Both the position numbers and the translations under genes were made by a program. Of a stretch of DNA of 64,000 nucleotides, positions 27,903 to 37,980 are shown piece by piece; the stretch's first letter is position 1; every line of letters begins with the position of its first letter. The notes under the pieces are model-generated. The model worked only from the letters and a program-made list of their open reading frames with translations. It was not told where the DNA came from and ran no database searches. The stretch is from Alcaligenes endophyticus (GTDB taxonomy: Bacteria; Pseudomonadota; Gammaproteobacteria; Burkholderiales; Burkholderiaceae_B), in contig NZ_JAPKND010000010.1 in NCBI RefSeq assembly GCF_026344035.1, positions 79,275 to 143,274 of the forward strand. Direction: 5' to 3'.

Positions 27903-29222
27903 TTAACGTGCTTTTTGTTGCAATAACTTATTAGCTTCTGCTGCGGCTGTGTTCAAAGCGGTAACCGCGGGCTGCTTACCTTCCAACGCGTTTTCTAGGC
28001 TTTGCGTAAATACTGCTCGTACTTGACGGTAATTGCGGAAGCTACCTTTTGCAGTGGAAGAGCTACCCGAGCCATACGCCGCAACGATATTTTGCCACTC
28101 ACCTAAATTACGGTAGTAATCCGCTGGGGTAGCGGCTAAAGCTTCTTTTGTTAGGGGCAAATAGCCTGTTCCTTGGTACCAACGTGCCGCTTGCTCCGGC
28201 TGCGCTAACCAAGAAATAAAGCGGGCACTGGCCTGATCGCTTTCTTTGCTATGACCTTTGGTTGCCCATAACGCCGAACCCGTCACAAAAGGTTTACCTG
28301 GCGTGCGAGTCACTTCAGGATAGTAAGGTAAGCTTTGTATTGCAAACTTCAACTTAGGCGCTGCAGCATATCCCCCTAAATGACCGGAGTCGGAGAACAT
28401 TACTGCACACTCGCCCTCGGCGAAACGTCGGGAAGACTGCGACAAGAATTCAGGTCTGACTAAAAGTTCGGACTTGACCCAACTGACCATCATGGAGACA
28501 TGACGGATATACATCAGGTCAAACTTAAAGCCCTCGGTGTTTTTACCTTTCGCACCTGCCGTCAAACCGTATAGCTGATTATTAACCGCAGCCAAGTTTT
28601 CAAGGTTGACCGAAACGGATTGATCCGATGTTAATGGACATTGACGTGAACCATTATTGGCTAGTTCAACCAATTGCCCCTGTAACTCAGACCAAACACG
28701 ATTTGGGGCCTGCCCTTGCAAACCCGCCTTAGTAAACGCCTCGGTATTATAAAACACCACTGGTACTTCTGCCATATAAGGCAGTGCTTGAAGTTGGCCA
28801 CGATTATTACGCATAAACGAGTTGTTCGCCAAATACCAAGACACATTACTCAGATTCTGTTGGCCTAGAAGAGTGTGCATAGGCAAAATGTAAGGTCGGT
28901 CAGCGACTTCGTGCTGCCCTGACATCTCGCTTAACTGGACTAGGTTAGGCAGGTCTTTAGTGGCCTGCTGATCCAATACAGCGTCTAGCTCTTCATCCGA
29001 AGAAAAAGCTCGAACATTCACTTTGACATCTTTCTGGCTACGGTTAAAGCTAGTGACCAGATCGTCAAATTCTTTCTGATTATGTGGGCTCAATGAAGTC
29101 CACACAGAGATATCTGTTGCTGCCATGGCAGCAGAAGAAAACAGCGCAGCTGCCGAACAGCTGGCCACCAAAGCTAAGGCGCGCATCGCACCATTAACAA
29201 TTAACCCGTTACGTGTAGTCAT
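27903..29222 (-). CDS. ABC transporter family 1 (UgpB-like) solute-binding protein
   Basis: This 439-residue periplasmic protein has a long signal peptide (hydrophobic LALVASCSAAALFSSAAMA, cleaved about residue 34). The mature part begins ATDISVWTSLSPHNQKEFDDLV, typical of family 1 extracellular solute-binding proteins such as UgpB (glycerol-3-phosphate) and MalE. Further family features are LPNLVQLSEMSGQ, MPYMAEVPVV-type QALPYMAEVPVVFYNTEAF and SARFISWLAQPEQAARWYQGTGYLPL. No permease or ATPase gene is nearby, so its transporter and substrate are unknown. It lies 7 bases after dadA and is probably co-transcribed with it. Confidence 0.82.
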   Translation of the reverse strand: MTTRNGLIVNGAMRALALVASCSAAALFSSAAMAATDISVWTSLSPHNQKEFDDLVTSFNRSQKDVKVNVRAFSSDEELDAVLDQQATKDLPNLVQLSEMSGQHEVADRPYILPMHTLLGQQNLSNVSWYLANNSFMRNNRGQLQALPYMAEVPVVFYNTEAFTKAGLQGQAPNRVWSELQGQLVELANNGSRQCPLTSDQSVSVNLENLAAVNNQLYGLTAGAKGKNTEGFKFDLMYIRHVSMMVSWVKSELLVRPEFLSQSSRRFAEGECAVMFSDSGHLGGYAAAPKLKFAIQSLPYYPEVTRTPGKPFVTGSALWATKGHSKESDQASARFISWLAQPEQAARWYQGTGYLPLTKEALAATPADYYRNLGEWQNIVAAYGSGSSSTAKGSFRNYRQVRAVFTQSLENALEGKQPAVTALNTAAAEANKLLQQKAR

Positions 29223-29229
29223 AAATCCT

Positions 29230-30483
29230 TTAGGATAAAAAAGGAAATTCTGGTTCGGGCTTACGGCCGGATATGATATCGGCCAGGGCCCGGCCGGAGC
29301 CGACCCCCATAGTCCAACCTAAAGTGCCGTGCCCAGTGTTCAGATAAAGATTCCGAATACGAGCTTGGCCTATTAGAGGAACATTCGAAGGCGTGGCGGG
29401 ACGTAATCCCGCCCAATACTGAACATTATCAAAATCTAGCGCGTTTGGGAATAATTCTGCTGCCTGCTGCCGCATAAATTCAATCCGTTTGTCGCTTAAG
29501 GCTCGCGAATAAGAAGCTAGCTCAGCTGTCCCTGCCATGCGTAACCGATTGCCTAAGCGGGAGTAGACCACTTTATGCTGCTTGTCAGTCAAACTCACAC
29601 TAGGGGCCGCCTCGATGTCAAGAATAGTAAAGCTCAAAGAATACCCCTTTGCTGGATAAACCATACAGGGCACCCCTAAGGGCTTTAGGACACTAGGACT
29701 AAAACTACCCATCGCCACTACGTAGGCATCCGCACGCTGATGCACATATGCTCCGTCGGGATCAATCAACTCAACCGATTTGATGTCACCTTGTTCGGCA
29801 ACCAAGCGACTCACCTGATGCTGAAATAAAAACTGCACACCCTGTGCAACAGCTTGTTTTGCCAGCTCGAGAGTAAAAAGATGCGCATCACCTGACTCAT
29901 CCTCAAGGGTGTAATCTCCACCGGCAATGGAATGAGCTCCATGCGCCAAAGCAGGTTCCAACTGTAGCAACTCATCCGTAGACATAATACGTCTATCTAT
30001 GCCTAAATCACGCATCAGATCTGACATGCGCTGTGAGGCCTCAAACTCAGCCTCATCACGGTAAAAGGTAATAATACCCCGCTGCTGCTGGTGATAGCGC
30101 AGCCCTAACTGATCCCGTAATTGTTGCAAATTATGGCGACTATACTCAGCCATCGTTACCAACGCCCTGATATTGGGCTCTAGCCGAGACGGCATACATT
30201 GGCGCAAAAAGTGCCAACACCACTGCCACTGATGCAGGCTTAAGCGCGGTTTAAATAATAAAGGCGCTTGGCTATCTAGCATCCACTTGACGATTTGCCA
30301 AGGAGCTTGAGGATTAGCCCACGGCTCAGCATACGAAACTGAAATCTGACCGCCATTCGCCCGTGAGGTTTCTTGCGCAGGGCCAGAGCGGCGATCAACT
30401 ACCACCACCTCGTGCCCTGCTTGACGAAGCCACCAGGCGGTGGATACACCGATAATCCCACTGCCCAATACCACTACTTTCAT
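29230..30483 (-). CDS. dadA: D-amino acid dehydrogenase DadA (FAD-dependent)
   Basis: DadA oxidises D-amino acids to 2-oxo acids and ammonia and feeds electrons into the respiratory chain at the inner face of the membrane. The 417-residue protein begins with a dinucleotide-binding motif (VVVLGSGIIGVSTAWWLRQAGHEV) and the family pattern ETSRANGGQISVSYAEPWANP. The C-terminal FAD/substrate region is RPATPSNVPLIGQARIRNLYLNTGHGTLGWTM. No alanine racemase gene is adjacent. It lies between a ferredoxin-type reductase (43 bases upstream) and a solute-binding protein (7 bases downstream). Confidence 0.9.
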   Translation of the reverse strand: MKVVVLGSGIIGVSTAWWLRQAGHEVVVVDRRSGPAQETSRANGGQISVSYAEPWANPQAPWQIVKWMLDSQAPLLFKPRLSLHQWQWCWHFLRQCMPSRLEPNIRALVTMAEYSRHNLQQLRDQLGLRYHQQQRGIITFYRDEAEFEASQRMSDLMRDLGIDRRIMSTDELLQLEPALAHGAHSIAGGDYTLEDESGDAHLFTLELAKQAVAQGVQFLFQHQVSRLVAEQGDIKSVELIDPDGAYVHQRADAYVVAMGSFSPSVLKPLGVPCMVYPAKGYSLSFTILDIEAAPSVSLTDKQHKVVYSRLGNRLRMAGTAELASYSRALSDKRIEFMRQQAAELFPNALDFDNVQYWAGLRPATPSNVPLIGQARIRNLYLNTGHGTLGWTMGVGSGRALADIISGRKPEPEFPFLS

Positions 30484-30526
30484 GATTTACCTTTTACTGT
30501 GTGTCGCTGGGCAGTATGCATAGTCT

Positions 30527-31561
30527 TTAGTTTTGATCAGCCAAAGAGGTAAATGCATCGGCATAATACTCTTGCTCATCCAAACCACACTGAGTTACAA
30601 AGTCGCGCCGCGCGGCCTCTACCATTATGGGCGCACCACAGGCATAAACTTGCCAACCGGCTAAATTTGGATGATCTTGCATCACCGCGTGATGCACAAA
30701 ACCGGTGCGCCCCTGCCAATTATCGTCGCTTGTCGCCTCGGATATAACTGGTACAAATGACAAGTTAGGCATGTCTTGCATCCAGTGCTCCACGCTAGCT
30801 CGGTCGTAAAGATCGCTGGGCTTACGACCACCCCAATACAACACACAAGGGCGCGTACTGCCCGTTTCGCGCAAGCGCATGATTAACGCTTTAATGGGCG
30901 CAAAGCCGGTGCCGCTCGCCAAGAAAACAATAGGTGCTGCACTGTCTTCACGTAAAAAGAACGAACCCAGGGGGGCTTCAACCCGAATAATCTCGCGCTC
31001 TTTCATGGCAGTAGCACCTGCACCAAAGACATGATCGGTGAACACACCACCAAGCATGTGGCGTATATGCAATTCAACCTGATTATCTTCGCGTGGAGGT
31101 GTTGCCATGGAATAACTGCGACGGCTGCCGTCCTTGAGAATGAACTCCAAGTATTGGCCAGGATAATAACGAAATGGTTCAGAGGTTGGCAGTTGCAAAC
31201 GCAACACCATGACATCGTCAGTCAATTTTTCCATCGCAATAACACGCGCTGGCATCTTGCGTATTTGGATATCACTGGCCATACGTACTTCGTGCGCCTC
31301 GATCAGTAAGTCCGAAGTGGGCTTAGCTTGGCAAAACAAGGTAAAACCTTGCTCTCGCTCCTCAGCGCTAATCAGTTGCTCTGGGGCTCGACCCGCATCC
31401 ACGTCCCCTTCCAACACTTTACCCTTGCAACTAGAACAAGTGCCATTACGGCAACTATAGGGCAGCACAATTCCTGCATCTAACGCTGCATCCAATACAG
31501 ACTGCCCCGCCTGCACCTGAAACTGATGGCCGCTAGGCTGTACGGTTACCTTAAAACTCAT
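30527..31561 (-). CDS. Ferredoxin-type NAD(P)H reductase ([2Fe-2S]-FAD, AscD/phenol-hydroxylase reductase type)
   Basis: This 344-residue electron-transfer flavoprotein has an N-terminal plant-type [2Fe-2S] ferredoxin with cysteines in CRNGTCSSCKG (about 37-46) and a later CQ in FTLFCQAK. An FAD-binding barrel follows (PGQYLEFILKDGSRRSYSMA, with RxYS), then an NAD(P) domain (PIVFLASGTGFAPIKALIM and VYACGAPIMVEAA). The start is the ATG at 31561 (MSFKVTVQPSGHQFQ). Such proteins supply electrons to oxygenases or, as in AscD, to a dehydratase; no partner gene is visible here. It lies 78 bases after parC's stop and 43 before dadA. Confidence 0.82.
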   Translation of the reverse strand: MSFKVTVQPSGHQFQVQAGQSVLDAALDAGIVLPYSCRNGTCSSCKGKVLEGDVDAGRAPEQLISAEEREQGFTLFCQAKPTSDLLIEAHEVRMASDIQIRKMPARVIAMEKLTDDVMVLRLQLPTSEPFRYYPGQYLEFILKDGSRRSYSMATPPREDNQVELHIRHMLGGVFTDHVFGAGATAMKEREIIRVEAPLGSFFLREDSAAPIVFLASGTGFAPIKALIMRLRETGSTRPCVLYWGGRKPSDLYDRASVEHWMQDMPNLSFVPVISEATSDDNWQGRTGFVHHAVMQDHPNLAGWQVYACGAPIMVEAARRDFVTQCGLDEQEYYADAFTSLADQN

Positions 31562-31639
31562 GTCCACCACTCGATTAGCAAAAAAATAAACAGGCCACAT
31601 AGCAAATGCGGCCCGCCAAAAAAGTAAGTTTACCCTGCT

Positions 31640-33961
31640 CTAGCTGGCAAGGTCTGGATACCAGCGCTGCAAGATAGGATCGCTAAGTTTAATACCCAAA
31701 GCCTTTCCTTTACGCGCTCGCTTGCCCACATACTCGGCTAAGTCCTCGTAACCCAAAGTAATCACTGTGTCTTTACGACGATAAACGCCACGCACTTGGA
31801 TTCCTTGAGCGCCACCTGCCACATACTGTGCTAGACGATCGCCGTCGTCTAAGCCCATCAGAATCGTGCCACGCCCACCCGCTGGGAGATTTTTCAACTC
31901 GCTAAGATCAACCACTAAAAAACGCCCTTTAGCGCTAAGCAAGGCAACATACTGGTCGTCAGATTGCAGGAGCAATGGTTTTAATATGCTCGCTTGTTCT
32001 GGCAACGACAAAAACTGCTTACCTGAACGTTGACGCGTGAGTAAATCTTTGTGGCTAGCGGTGAAGCCATAGCCATCACTACTCGCGAAAAGATACAACT
32101 GCTCGGGCGCACTGGCTAACATATGGACAATAGGCGCTGCCTGGCTAGTATCTACCATGGCCGTAATGGGTTGACCGTCCCCTCGGGCTGAAGGCAAGTT
32201 TGCTACAGGAACCGTGTATACACGGCCCGCTGCGCCAATAGCAACCAAATCGGTCGTGCTACGACATTCTAAGGCATCATAGAGATCATCGCCCGACTTA
32301 AAGCTGAACTGCGCAGGATCATGCCCATGACCTTGGCGACAACGCAGCCAGCCTTTGCGTGATACCACCACTGTCACAGGCTCATCAACCACTCGTGTCT
32401 CAAGCACGGCACGCTCAGCCACTTCAATCAATGTGCGGCGCTCATCCCCAAAGGTTTTTGCATCCGCCTCAATCTCTCGAATCATCAAACGCTTAAACGC
32501 TTTGGGATTATTCAGCAATTCTTGTAACGCTGCCTGCTCTTGACGTCGCTCCTCGAGCTCTTTTTCAATTTTAAACCCTTCTAGACGCGCCAATTGGCGT
32601 AAGCGCATCTCTAGGATATCTTCCGCCTGACGTTCCGATAAGTCGTACCGTGACATCAAGGCCTGCTTCGGCTCATCCGACTCACGTATGGTTTGGATGA
32701 CCTCATCGACGTTCAGGTAGACCACCATACGGCCTTCCAAGACGTGGATGCGATCACTGACCTTATTTAGCCTAAAGTGCGTGCGCTTGAGCATGGTATC
32801 ACTGCGAAACTGCAGCCATTGCGTCAGAGCATCGCGCAACGAGCGCTGTCCCGGACGGCCGTGGATATCGATACACACTAAGTTAATCGCTACGTTGCCC
32901 TCTAAGCCCGTTTGAGCTAATAAGGTAGTAACGAACTCATCGCGGTCAATACGACTAGATTTAGGTTCAAACACTAACCTTACCGCAGCTTGTTTACCAG
33001 ACTCATCTCGTACTGCATCAAGCAGACTTAACATCAAGGCTTTAGTTTGCTGCTGCTCGGCAGATAAGGTTTTTTTACCCGCCTTAATCTTGGGATTAGT
33101 ACGCTCTTCGATTTCTTCGAGAATTTTCTGCGATGAGGTTCCCGGCGGTAATTCATGTACGACCAATTGCCATTGGCCACGCGCCATTTCTTCAAACGAC
33201 CACCGAGCACGAGCTTTCACCGAGCCCCGGCCTTGGGTGTAGATTTGAGCAATGTCTTGAGGAGCCGAAATGATCTGCCCGCCCCCCGCAAAATCAGGGC
33301 CCGGCACCAGTTGATACAGATCGTGGTCGCTCATGTTTGGGTCGCGAATTAACGCCACGCAAGCTTGAGCGATCTCGTGCAAATTATGCGAGGGAATCTC
33401 TGTGGCCATCCCTACTGCGATACCCGAAGCCCCGTTCAGTAACATAATCGGCAAACGAGCCGGCAAAGTCACAGGCTCTTTCTGGCTACCATCGTAATTG
33501 GGAATAAAGTCAACAGTACCTTCATCCAACTCGTCTAGTAACAGCCTAGAAAAAGGCGTTAAACGTGCTTCGGTGTAACGCATGGCAGCCGCATTATCAC
33601 CATCACGCGAGCCAAAATTACCCTGCCCATCGACCAAGGGATAACGCAACACAAAGTCTTGAGCCATACGCACCATGGCGTCATAGGCCGCCTGATCACC
33701 ATGTGGGTGATACTTACCTAAAACATCCCCCACTACCCTGGCTGACTTGACCGGCTTAGCCGTTGGCCCTAAGCCCATTGCATGCATGGCATACAAAATG
33801 CGGCGTTGCACAGGCTTTTGGCCATCTGTTAAATCAGGTAAGGCACGCCCTCGCACCACTGAGACGGCGTAATCCAAATAAGCCTGCTCGGCATACGCTG
33901 CCAAAGTCAGGGAATCGTCGCCACCGTGGGCATCCAATAAATTGCTATTCAAGCTATCCAT
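31640..33961 (-). CDS. parC: DNA topoisomerase IV subunit A
   Basis: ParC is the DNA-cleaving subunit of topoisomerase IV, which decatenates daughter chromosomes. It has 773 residues. The N-terminal breakage-reunion domain begins [27 protein letters not shown]. The catalytic tyrosine is Tyr129 in [11 protein letters not shown], and the quinolone-region residues lie around [19 protein letters not shown] (84-102). A C-terminal beta-propeller follows (after about 500). The preceding parE gene lies 24 bases upstream on the same strand, as in an operon. Confidence 0.95.
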   Translation of the reverse strand: MDSLNSNLLDAHGGDDSLTLAAYAEQAYLDYAVSVVRGRALPDLTDGQKPVQRRILYAMHAMGLGPTAKPVKSARVVGDVLGKYHPHGDQAAYDAMVRMAQDFVLRYPLVDGQGNFGSRDGDNAAAMRYTEARLTPFSRLLLDELDEGTVDFIPNYDGSQKEPVTLPARLPIMLLNGASGIAVGMATEIPSHNLHEIAQACVALIRDPNMSDHDLYQLVPGPDFAGGGQIISAPQDIAQIYTQGRGSVKARARWSFEEMARGQWQLVVHELPPGTSSQKILEEIEERTNPKIKAGKKTLSAEQQQTKALMLSLLDAVRDESGKQAAVRLVFEPKSSRIDRDEFVTTLLAQTGLEGNVAINLVCIDIHGRPGQRSLRDALTQWLQFRSDTMLKRTHFRLNKVSDRIHVLEGRMVVYLNVDEVIQTIRESDEPKQALMSRYDLSERQAEDILEMRLRQLARLEGFKIEKELEERRQEQAALQELLNNPKAFKRLMIREIEADAKTFGDERRTLIEVAERAVLETRVVDEPVTVVVSRKGWLRCRQGHGHDPAQFSFKSGDDLYDALECRSTTDLVAIGAAGRVYTVPVANLPSARGDGQPITAMVDTSQAAPIVHMLASAPEQLYLFASSDGYGFTASHKDLLTRQRSGKQFLSLPEQASILKPLLLQSDDQYVALLSAKGRFLVVDLSELKNLPAGGRGTILMGLDDGDRLAQYVAGGAQGIQVRGVYRRKDTVITLGYEDLAEYVGKRARKGKALGIKLSDPILQRWYPDLAS

Positions 33962-33985
33962 AGTTCCGTTACTCGTTCGCTACTT

Positions 33986-35947
33986 TTAGACGTCCACATC
34001 GGCTAGATTGCCTTTTTCTTCCAACCAGCTACGACGCTGAGCCGCCTCGCCCTTACCCATTAGCATGGTAAACATGTCTAAGGTAGGCGCTAACCCTTCT
34101 GCCCCCCAAGAAACCGGCAGCAAACGTCGAGTATCGGGGTTCATGGTGGTGTCCCACAACTGTTCGGCACTCATTTCGCCTAGTCCCTTAAAACGACTAA
34201 TACTGACAGACTCCATACGTATGGACTCGGTGGAGATTTTTTCTAACACCGCATCCAACTCGCCCTGATCGAGACAATAGACTTTACGAGCAACACGCTT
34301 ACCCGCCGCGGGTATATCTACTCGAAAAAGCGGCGGTCGAGCAACGTAGATATGCCCCGCCTCAATGAGTTTGGGAAAATGGCGAAAAAACAAAGTAAGC
34401 AGCAACACTTGGATATGAGAACCATCCACGTCCGCATCCGATAAAATACAAATACGCCCATAGCGCAAGCCGCTTAAATCGGGTGTACTGTCCACACTAT
34501 GCGGATCCACGCCTATTGCCACCGAGATATCATGAATTTCCTGATTGGCAAACAAACGATCCCGGTCTACTTCCCACGAATTTAAAACCTTGCCGCGCAA
34601 AGGTAAAATAGCCTGGAACTCTTTATCACGTCCCATTTTTGCAGAGCCACCTGCCGAATCCCCTTCGACTAAAAAAAGCTCTGTACGCGTAATGTCGTGT
34701 GACTCACAATCAGTGAGCTTACCAGGCAAAACGGCCACCCCCGAGCTTTTTCGTTTTTCTACTCGCTGGGCCGAGCGCGCACGCGCCTGAGCTTGGCGAA
34801 TCGCGCTGTCAGCCAGTTTTTTACCCTGCTCTACATTGGCGTGCAAGTAAAGCTCAAGGGCATTACGCGAGTAGCCGCTAACTAGGCGCACGGCATCCCG
34901 ACTGTTTAAGCGCTCTTTAATTTGCCCCTGAAATTGGGGGTCCAACACTTTTGCAGAAAGCACAAAGCTCGCTCGGGCGAAAACATCCTCAGGTAAAAGC
35001 TTTACCCCTTTGGGTATGAGACTGTGTAATTCTGCGAAGTTGCGTACCGCCGTAAACAAACCGTCGCGCAAGCCTGCTTCATGGGTTCCTCCTGCGCTGG
35101 TAGGAATCAAGTTGACATACGACTCACGCACCACCGTACCTTCGGTGGTCCAAGCCACTACCCAGTGAGCTCCCTCGCCTTGAGAAAAAGTGTCGTCATC
35201 GGCTTGTGCGTATTGCTGCCCCTCAAAAACAGGGATTAACAGCTCTGCCCCCTCAAGTTCTTGTTCGAGATAGCCACGCAAACCATTCTCATAACACCAG
35301 TTTTGCTCCTGACCTGTTTTACGGTTAATCAGCTTAACCGTCACCCCGCTCAGCAGCACAGCTTTGCTACGCAAGACATGGGCTAACTGCCCCATCGGTA
35401 TCTGAGCAGAGTCAAAATAACGCGCATCGGGCCACACGCGCACGCGAGTCCCTGTTTTACGCTTGCCCACCGCCCCAATTACCTGCAAGGGTTGCACCAA
35501 ATGCCCCCCCTCAAACGCAATGTCATGTGCTTGAGCATCACGCCATATCGTCACTTCTAGGCGAGTAGATAAAGCATTCGTGACCGATACCCCCACTCCG
35601 TGTAGCCCACCGGAGAAGGCGTAAGCTCCCCCATCGGCTTTATCAAACTTGCCGCCTGCATGTAAGCGGCTAAATACCAACTCCACCACCGGCGCATGCT
35701 CTTCAGGATGTATACCGACAGGAATACCGCGCCCGTCGTCCTCGACCTCTATGCCACCGTCAGCCAGAACAGTGACAGTCAGCGTGCGAGCAAAGCCCGC
35801 CAATGCTTCATCGGCGGCGTTATCAATAACCTCTTGCACTATGTGCAAGGGGTTGTCGGTACGGGTGTACATCCCTGGTCGCTGGCGCACAGGCTCCAGC
35901 CCTTTCAGGACTCGTATAGATGATTCGTCGTAGCGTGAAGTAGACAA
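33986..35947 (-). CDS. parE: DNA topoisomerase IV subunit B
   Basis: ParE is the ATPase subunit of topoisomerase IV. The GHKL ATPase domain (IRVLKGLEPVRQRPGMYT, NAADEALAGFARTLTVTV, DDGRGIPVGIH) is followed by the TOPRIM domain (TELFLVEGDSAGGSAKMGRD, SDADVDGSHIQVLLLTLFFRHFP). No ATG lies near the family's N-terminus. I use the TTG at 35947 (reading STSRYDESSIRVLKG after the initiator), preceded by GGGA seven bases upstream, giving 653 residues. An upstream ATG at 36097 would add 50 residues without family likeness. Confidence 0.94.
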   Translation of the reverse strand: MSTSRYDESSIRVLKGLEPVRQRPGMYTRTDNPLHIVQEVIDNAADEALAGFARTLTVTVLADGGIEVEDDGRGIPVGIHPEEHAPVVELVFSRLHAGGKFDKADGGAYAFSGGLHGVGVSVTNALSTRLEVTIWRDAQAHDIAFEGGHLVQPLQVIGAVGKRKTGTRVRVWPDARYFDSAQIPMGQLAHVLRSKAVLLSGVTVKLINRKTGQEQNWCYENGLRGYLEQELEGAELLIPVFEGQQYAQADDDTFSQGEGAHWVVAWTTEGTVVRESYVNLIPTSAGGTHEAGLRDGLFTAVRNFAELHSLIPKGVKLLPEDVFARASFVLSAKVLDPQFQGQIKERLNSRDAVRLVSGYSRNALELYLHANVEQGKKLADSAIRQAQARARSAQRVEKRKSSGVAVLPGKLTDCESHDITRTELFLVEGDSAGGSAKMGRDKEFQAILPLRGKVLNSWEVDRDRLFANQEIHDISVAIGVDPHSVDSTPDLSGLRYGRICILSDADVDGSHIQVLLLTLFFRHFPKLIEAGHIYVARPPLFRVDIPAAGKRVARKVYCLDQGELDAVLEKISTESIRMESVSISRFKGLGEMSAEQLWDTTMNPDTRRLLPVSWGAEGLAPTLDMFTMLMGKGEAAQRRSWLEEKGNLADVDV

Positions 35948-36182
35948 AGTAATCCCAATTAGACAGCGTTCACAAACGCCTATTTTACGGTTAGCAAAGC
36001 AAAGGAGGAAACGCTTTATCACTGCATTCACAGTGATAATCCATTCCACAGGGGCCGGTAACAATGTTATCCTGTCAAAAATTGGCAACAAAACCAATCT
36101 TAAAGACCATAGAATACATTGTGCTCGGGCTCCACCCCACGTATAGTTTTTGTATCGATTTCTTAACTTTTAGCCTACTGCC

Positions 36183-36509
36183 ATGAGCAATTCCATTAAG
36201 CACGTTACCGACGGCTCTTTCGAGACCGATGTCCTGAATGCTGACCTGCCTGTGCTGGTCGATTATTGGGCCCCTTGGTGTGGCCCTTGTAAAATGATTG
36301 CACCTTTGCTTGACGAAGCTGCCGAACAATACCAAGGCCGTGTTATCATAGCTAAAGTCAACGTCGACGATAATCCCGAGGCATCTGCCAAATTCGGTGT
36401 ACGCGGCATTCCTACACTTATGCTGTTTAAAGACGGCAAAGTCACAGAAACTAAAGTAGGTGCCATGTCTAAGTCACAACTTGCTGCATTCCTCGACAAT
36501 GCCCTGTAA
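36183..36509 (+). CDS. trxA: Thioredoxin 1
   Basis: This 108-residue cytoplasmic disulfide reductase has the active site WCGPC ([13 protein letters not shown], about 31-43), the conserved cis-proline loop ([13 protein letters not shown], about 74-86) and the usual length. It reduces disulfides in ribonucleotide reductase, methionine sulfoxide reductase and other partners. It precedes rho by 74 bases on the same strand, a conserved pair in proteobacteria. The 235-base divergent gap with parE holds its promoter; I could not assign one confidently. Confidence 0.97.
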   Translation: MSNSIKHVTDGSFETDVLNADLPVLVDYWAPWCGPCKMIAPLLDEAAEQYQGRVIIAKVNVDDNPEASAKFGVRGIPTLMLFKDGKVTETKVGAMSKSQLAAFLDNAL

Positions 36510-36534
36510 CCCTTTCTGATTAATCGCTAATCGC

Positions 36535-36554
36535 GCGGGTCATCCCTGACCCGC
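36535..36554 (+). promoter_or_regulatory. Hairpin in the trxA-rho intergenic region
   Basis: GCGGGTCA (36535-36542) and TGACCCGC (36547-36554) form a perfect 8-base stem with loop TCCC, 30 bases before the rho start. No T-tract follows, so it is a weak terminator at best. It may shape the rho leader, which is autoregulated in E. coli. Confidence 0.4.
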
Positions 36555-36583
36555 CATTTGCTGGCTAATACCTTTCCCCTCTC

Positions 36584-37840
36584 ATGCACCTCAACGAATT
36601 AAAAGCTCTGCACGTCTCGCAGCTGCTAGAAATGGCTGCCACTCTGGAAATTGACAATGCAAACCGCTTGCGCAAGCAAGAACTTATGTTTGCCATCATG
36701 AAAAAGCATGCCAAAAAAGGCGAGCAAATTTTCGGCGACGGTGTGCTGGAGGTTCTACCTGATGGCTTCGGTTTTCTACGTTCACCAGAAACCTCTTACC
36801 TAGCCAGCACAGATGATATTTACATCTCCCCCTCTCAGATTCGCCGCTTTAACTTACACACCGGCGACTCGATAGAAGGAGAGGTACGCACGCCCAAAGA
36901 CGGTGAGCGATACTTCGCCTTGGTGAAGGTAGATAAAGTTAACGGCATGCAACCAGAGGCCATCAAACATCGTATTATGTTTGAGAACCTCACGCCTTTG
37001 CACCCAGATCAACCCATGATCCTGGAGCGCGATATTAAAAGTGAAGAAAATATAACTGGGCGTATCCTAGATATCTTCTCTCCTATCGGCAAAGGACAAC
37101 GCGGCCTGATCGTCGCTAGCCCAAAATCAGGTAAAACGGTGATGATGCAGCACATTGCGCATGCCATCACTGCCAACAACCCCGATGCGACCTTGATTGT
37201 GCTGCTCGTAGATGAGCGCCCTGAAGAGGTTACCGAAATGCAACGCACCGTGCGCGGTGAAGTCGTGGCCTCCACCTTCGATGAGCCCGCCACTCGTCAC
37301 GTGCAAGTTGCAGAAATGGTGATTGAGAAAGCTAAACGTTTAGTTGAACTCAAGAAAGACGTCGTCATTCTATTAGACTCCATCACGCGTTTAGCACGTG
37401 CTTATAACACCGTGGTCCCTGCCTCTGGCAAAGTGCTTACTGGTGGGGTCGATGCAAACGCCTTACAACGTCCCAAACGCTTCTTTGGTGCTGCCCGTAA
37501 TTTAGAAGAAGGCGGCTCGTTAACCATTATTGGTACGGCTCTTATTGAGACCGGCAGCCGTATGGACGAAGTAATTTATGAAGAATTCAAAGGCACAGGC
37601 AACTCTGAGATTCACTTAGAGCGTCGCTTGGCCGAAAAACGTATTTACCCTGCCATCAACCTGAACAAATCAGGTACTCGCCGAGAAGAGCTGTTAATTA
37701 AGCCCGATCTACTACAAAAGATCTGGGTGCTTCGCAAGTTTGTCCACGGCATGGATGAAATCGAAGCAATGGAATTTATCCTGGACAAAATCCGGGCAAC
37801 AAAAACCAATTCAGAGTTTTTCGAGATGATGAAAAAGTAA
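36584..37840 (+). CDS. rho: Transcription termination factor Rho
   Basis: Rho is a hexameric RNA helicase that ends transcription of untranslated RNA. The 418-residue protein has the N-terminal Rho domain ([18 protein letters not shown]), an OB-fold RNA site ([30 protein letters not shown], about 60-90), Walker A ([18 protein letters not shown], about 168-185), Walker B ([19 protein letters not shown]) and the Q- and R-loop segments ([18 protein letters not shown]). It lacks the acidic insertions seen in some high-GC bacteria. A stem terminator follows. Confidence 0.97.
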   Translation: MHLNELKALHVSQLLEMAATLEIDNANRLRKQELMFAIMKKHAKKGEQIFGDGVLEVLPDGFGFLRSPETSYLASTDDIYISPSQIRRFNLHTGDSIEGEVRTPKDGERYFALVKVDKVNGMQPEAIKHRIMFENLTPLHPDQPMILERDIKSEENITGRILDIFSPIGKGQRGLIVASPKSGKTVMMQHIAHAITANNPDATLIVLLVDERPEEVTEMQRTVRGEVVASTFDEPATRHVQVAEMVIEKAKRLVELKKDVVILLDSITRLARAYNTVVPASGKVLTGGVDANALQRPKRFFGAARNLEEGGSLTIIGTALIETGSRMDEVIYEEFKGTGNSEIHLERRLAEKRIYPAINLNKSGTRREELLIKPDLLQKIWVLRKFVHGMDEIEAMEFILDKIRATKTNSEFFEMMKK

Positions 37841-37851
37841 ATCGGACATTC

Positions 37852-37883
37852 GTAGGCCTCCCTTAGGGGAGGCCTACTTATCT
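37852..37883 (+). terminator. Stem-loop after rho
   Basis: GTAGGCCTCCC (37852-37862) and GGGAGGCCTAC (37867-37877) form a perfect 11-base stem with a 4-base loop, followed by TTATCTT. The T-tract is poor but the stem is strong; it separates rho from gdhA. Confidence 0.6.
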
Positions 37884-37980
37884 TGGATGCCCGTAAAAGC
37901 TATTGTATCTATCACTAGATACTGGTTTTAACCTACTGAGATCTGGTTCTCCTCCTCAGTCTTAACGACGGAGCTCGAAA

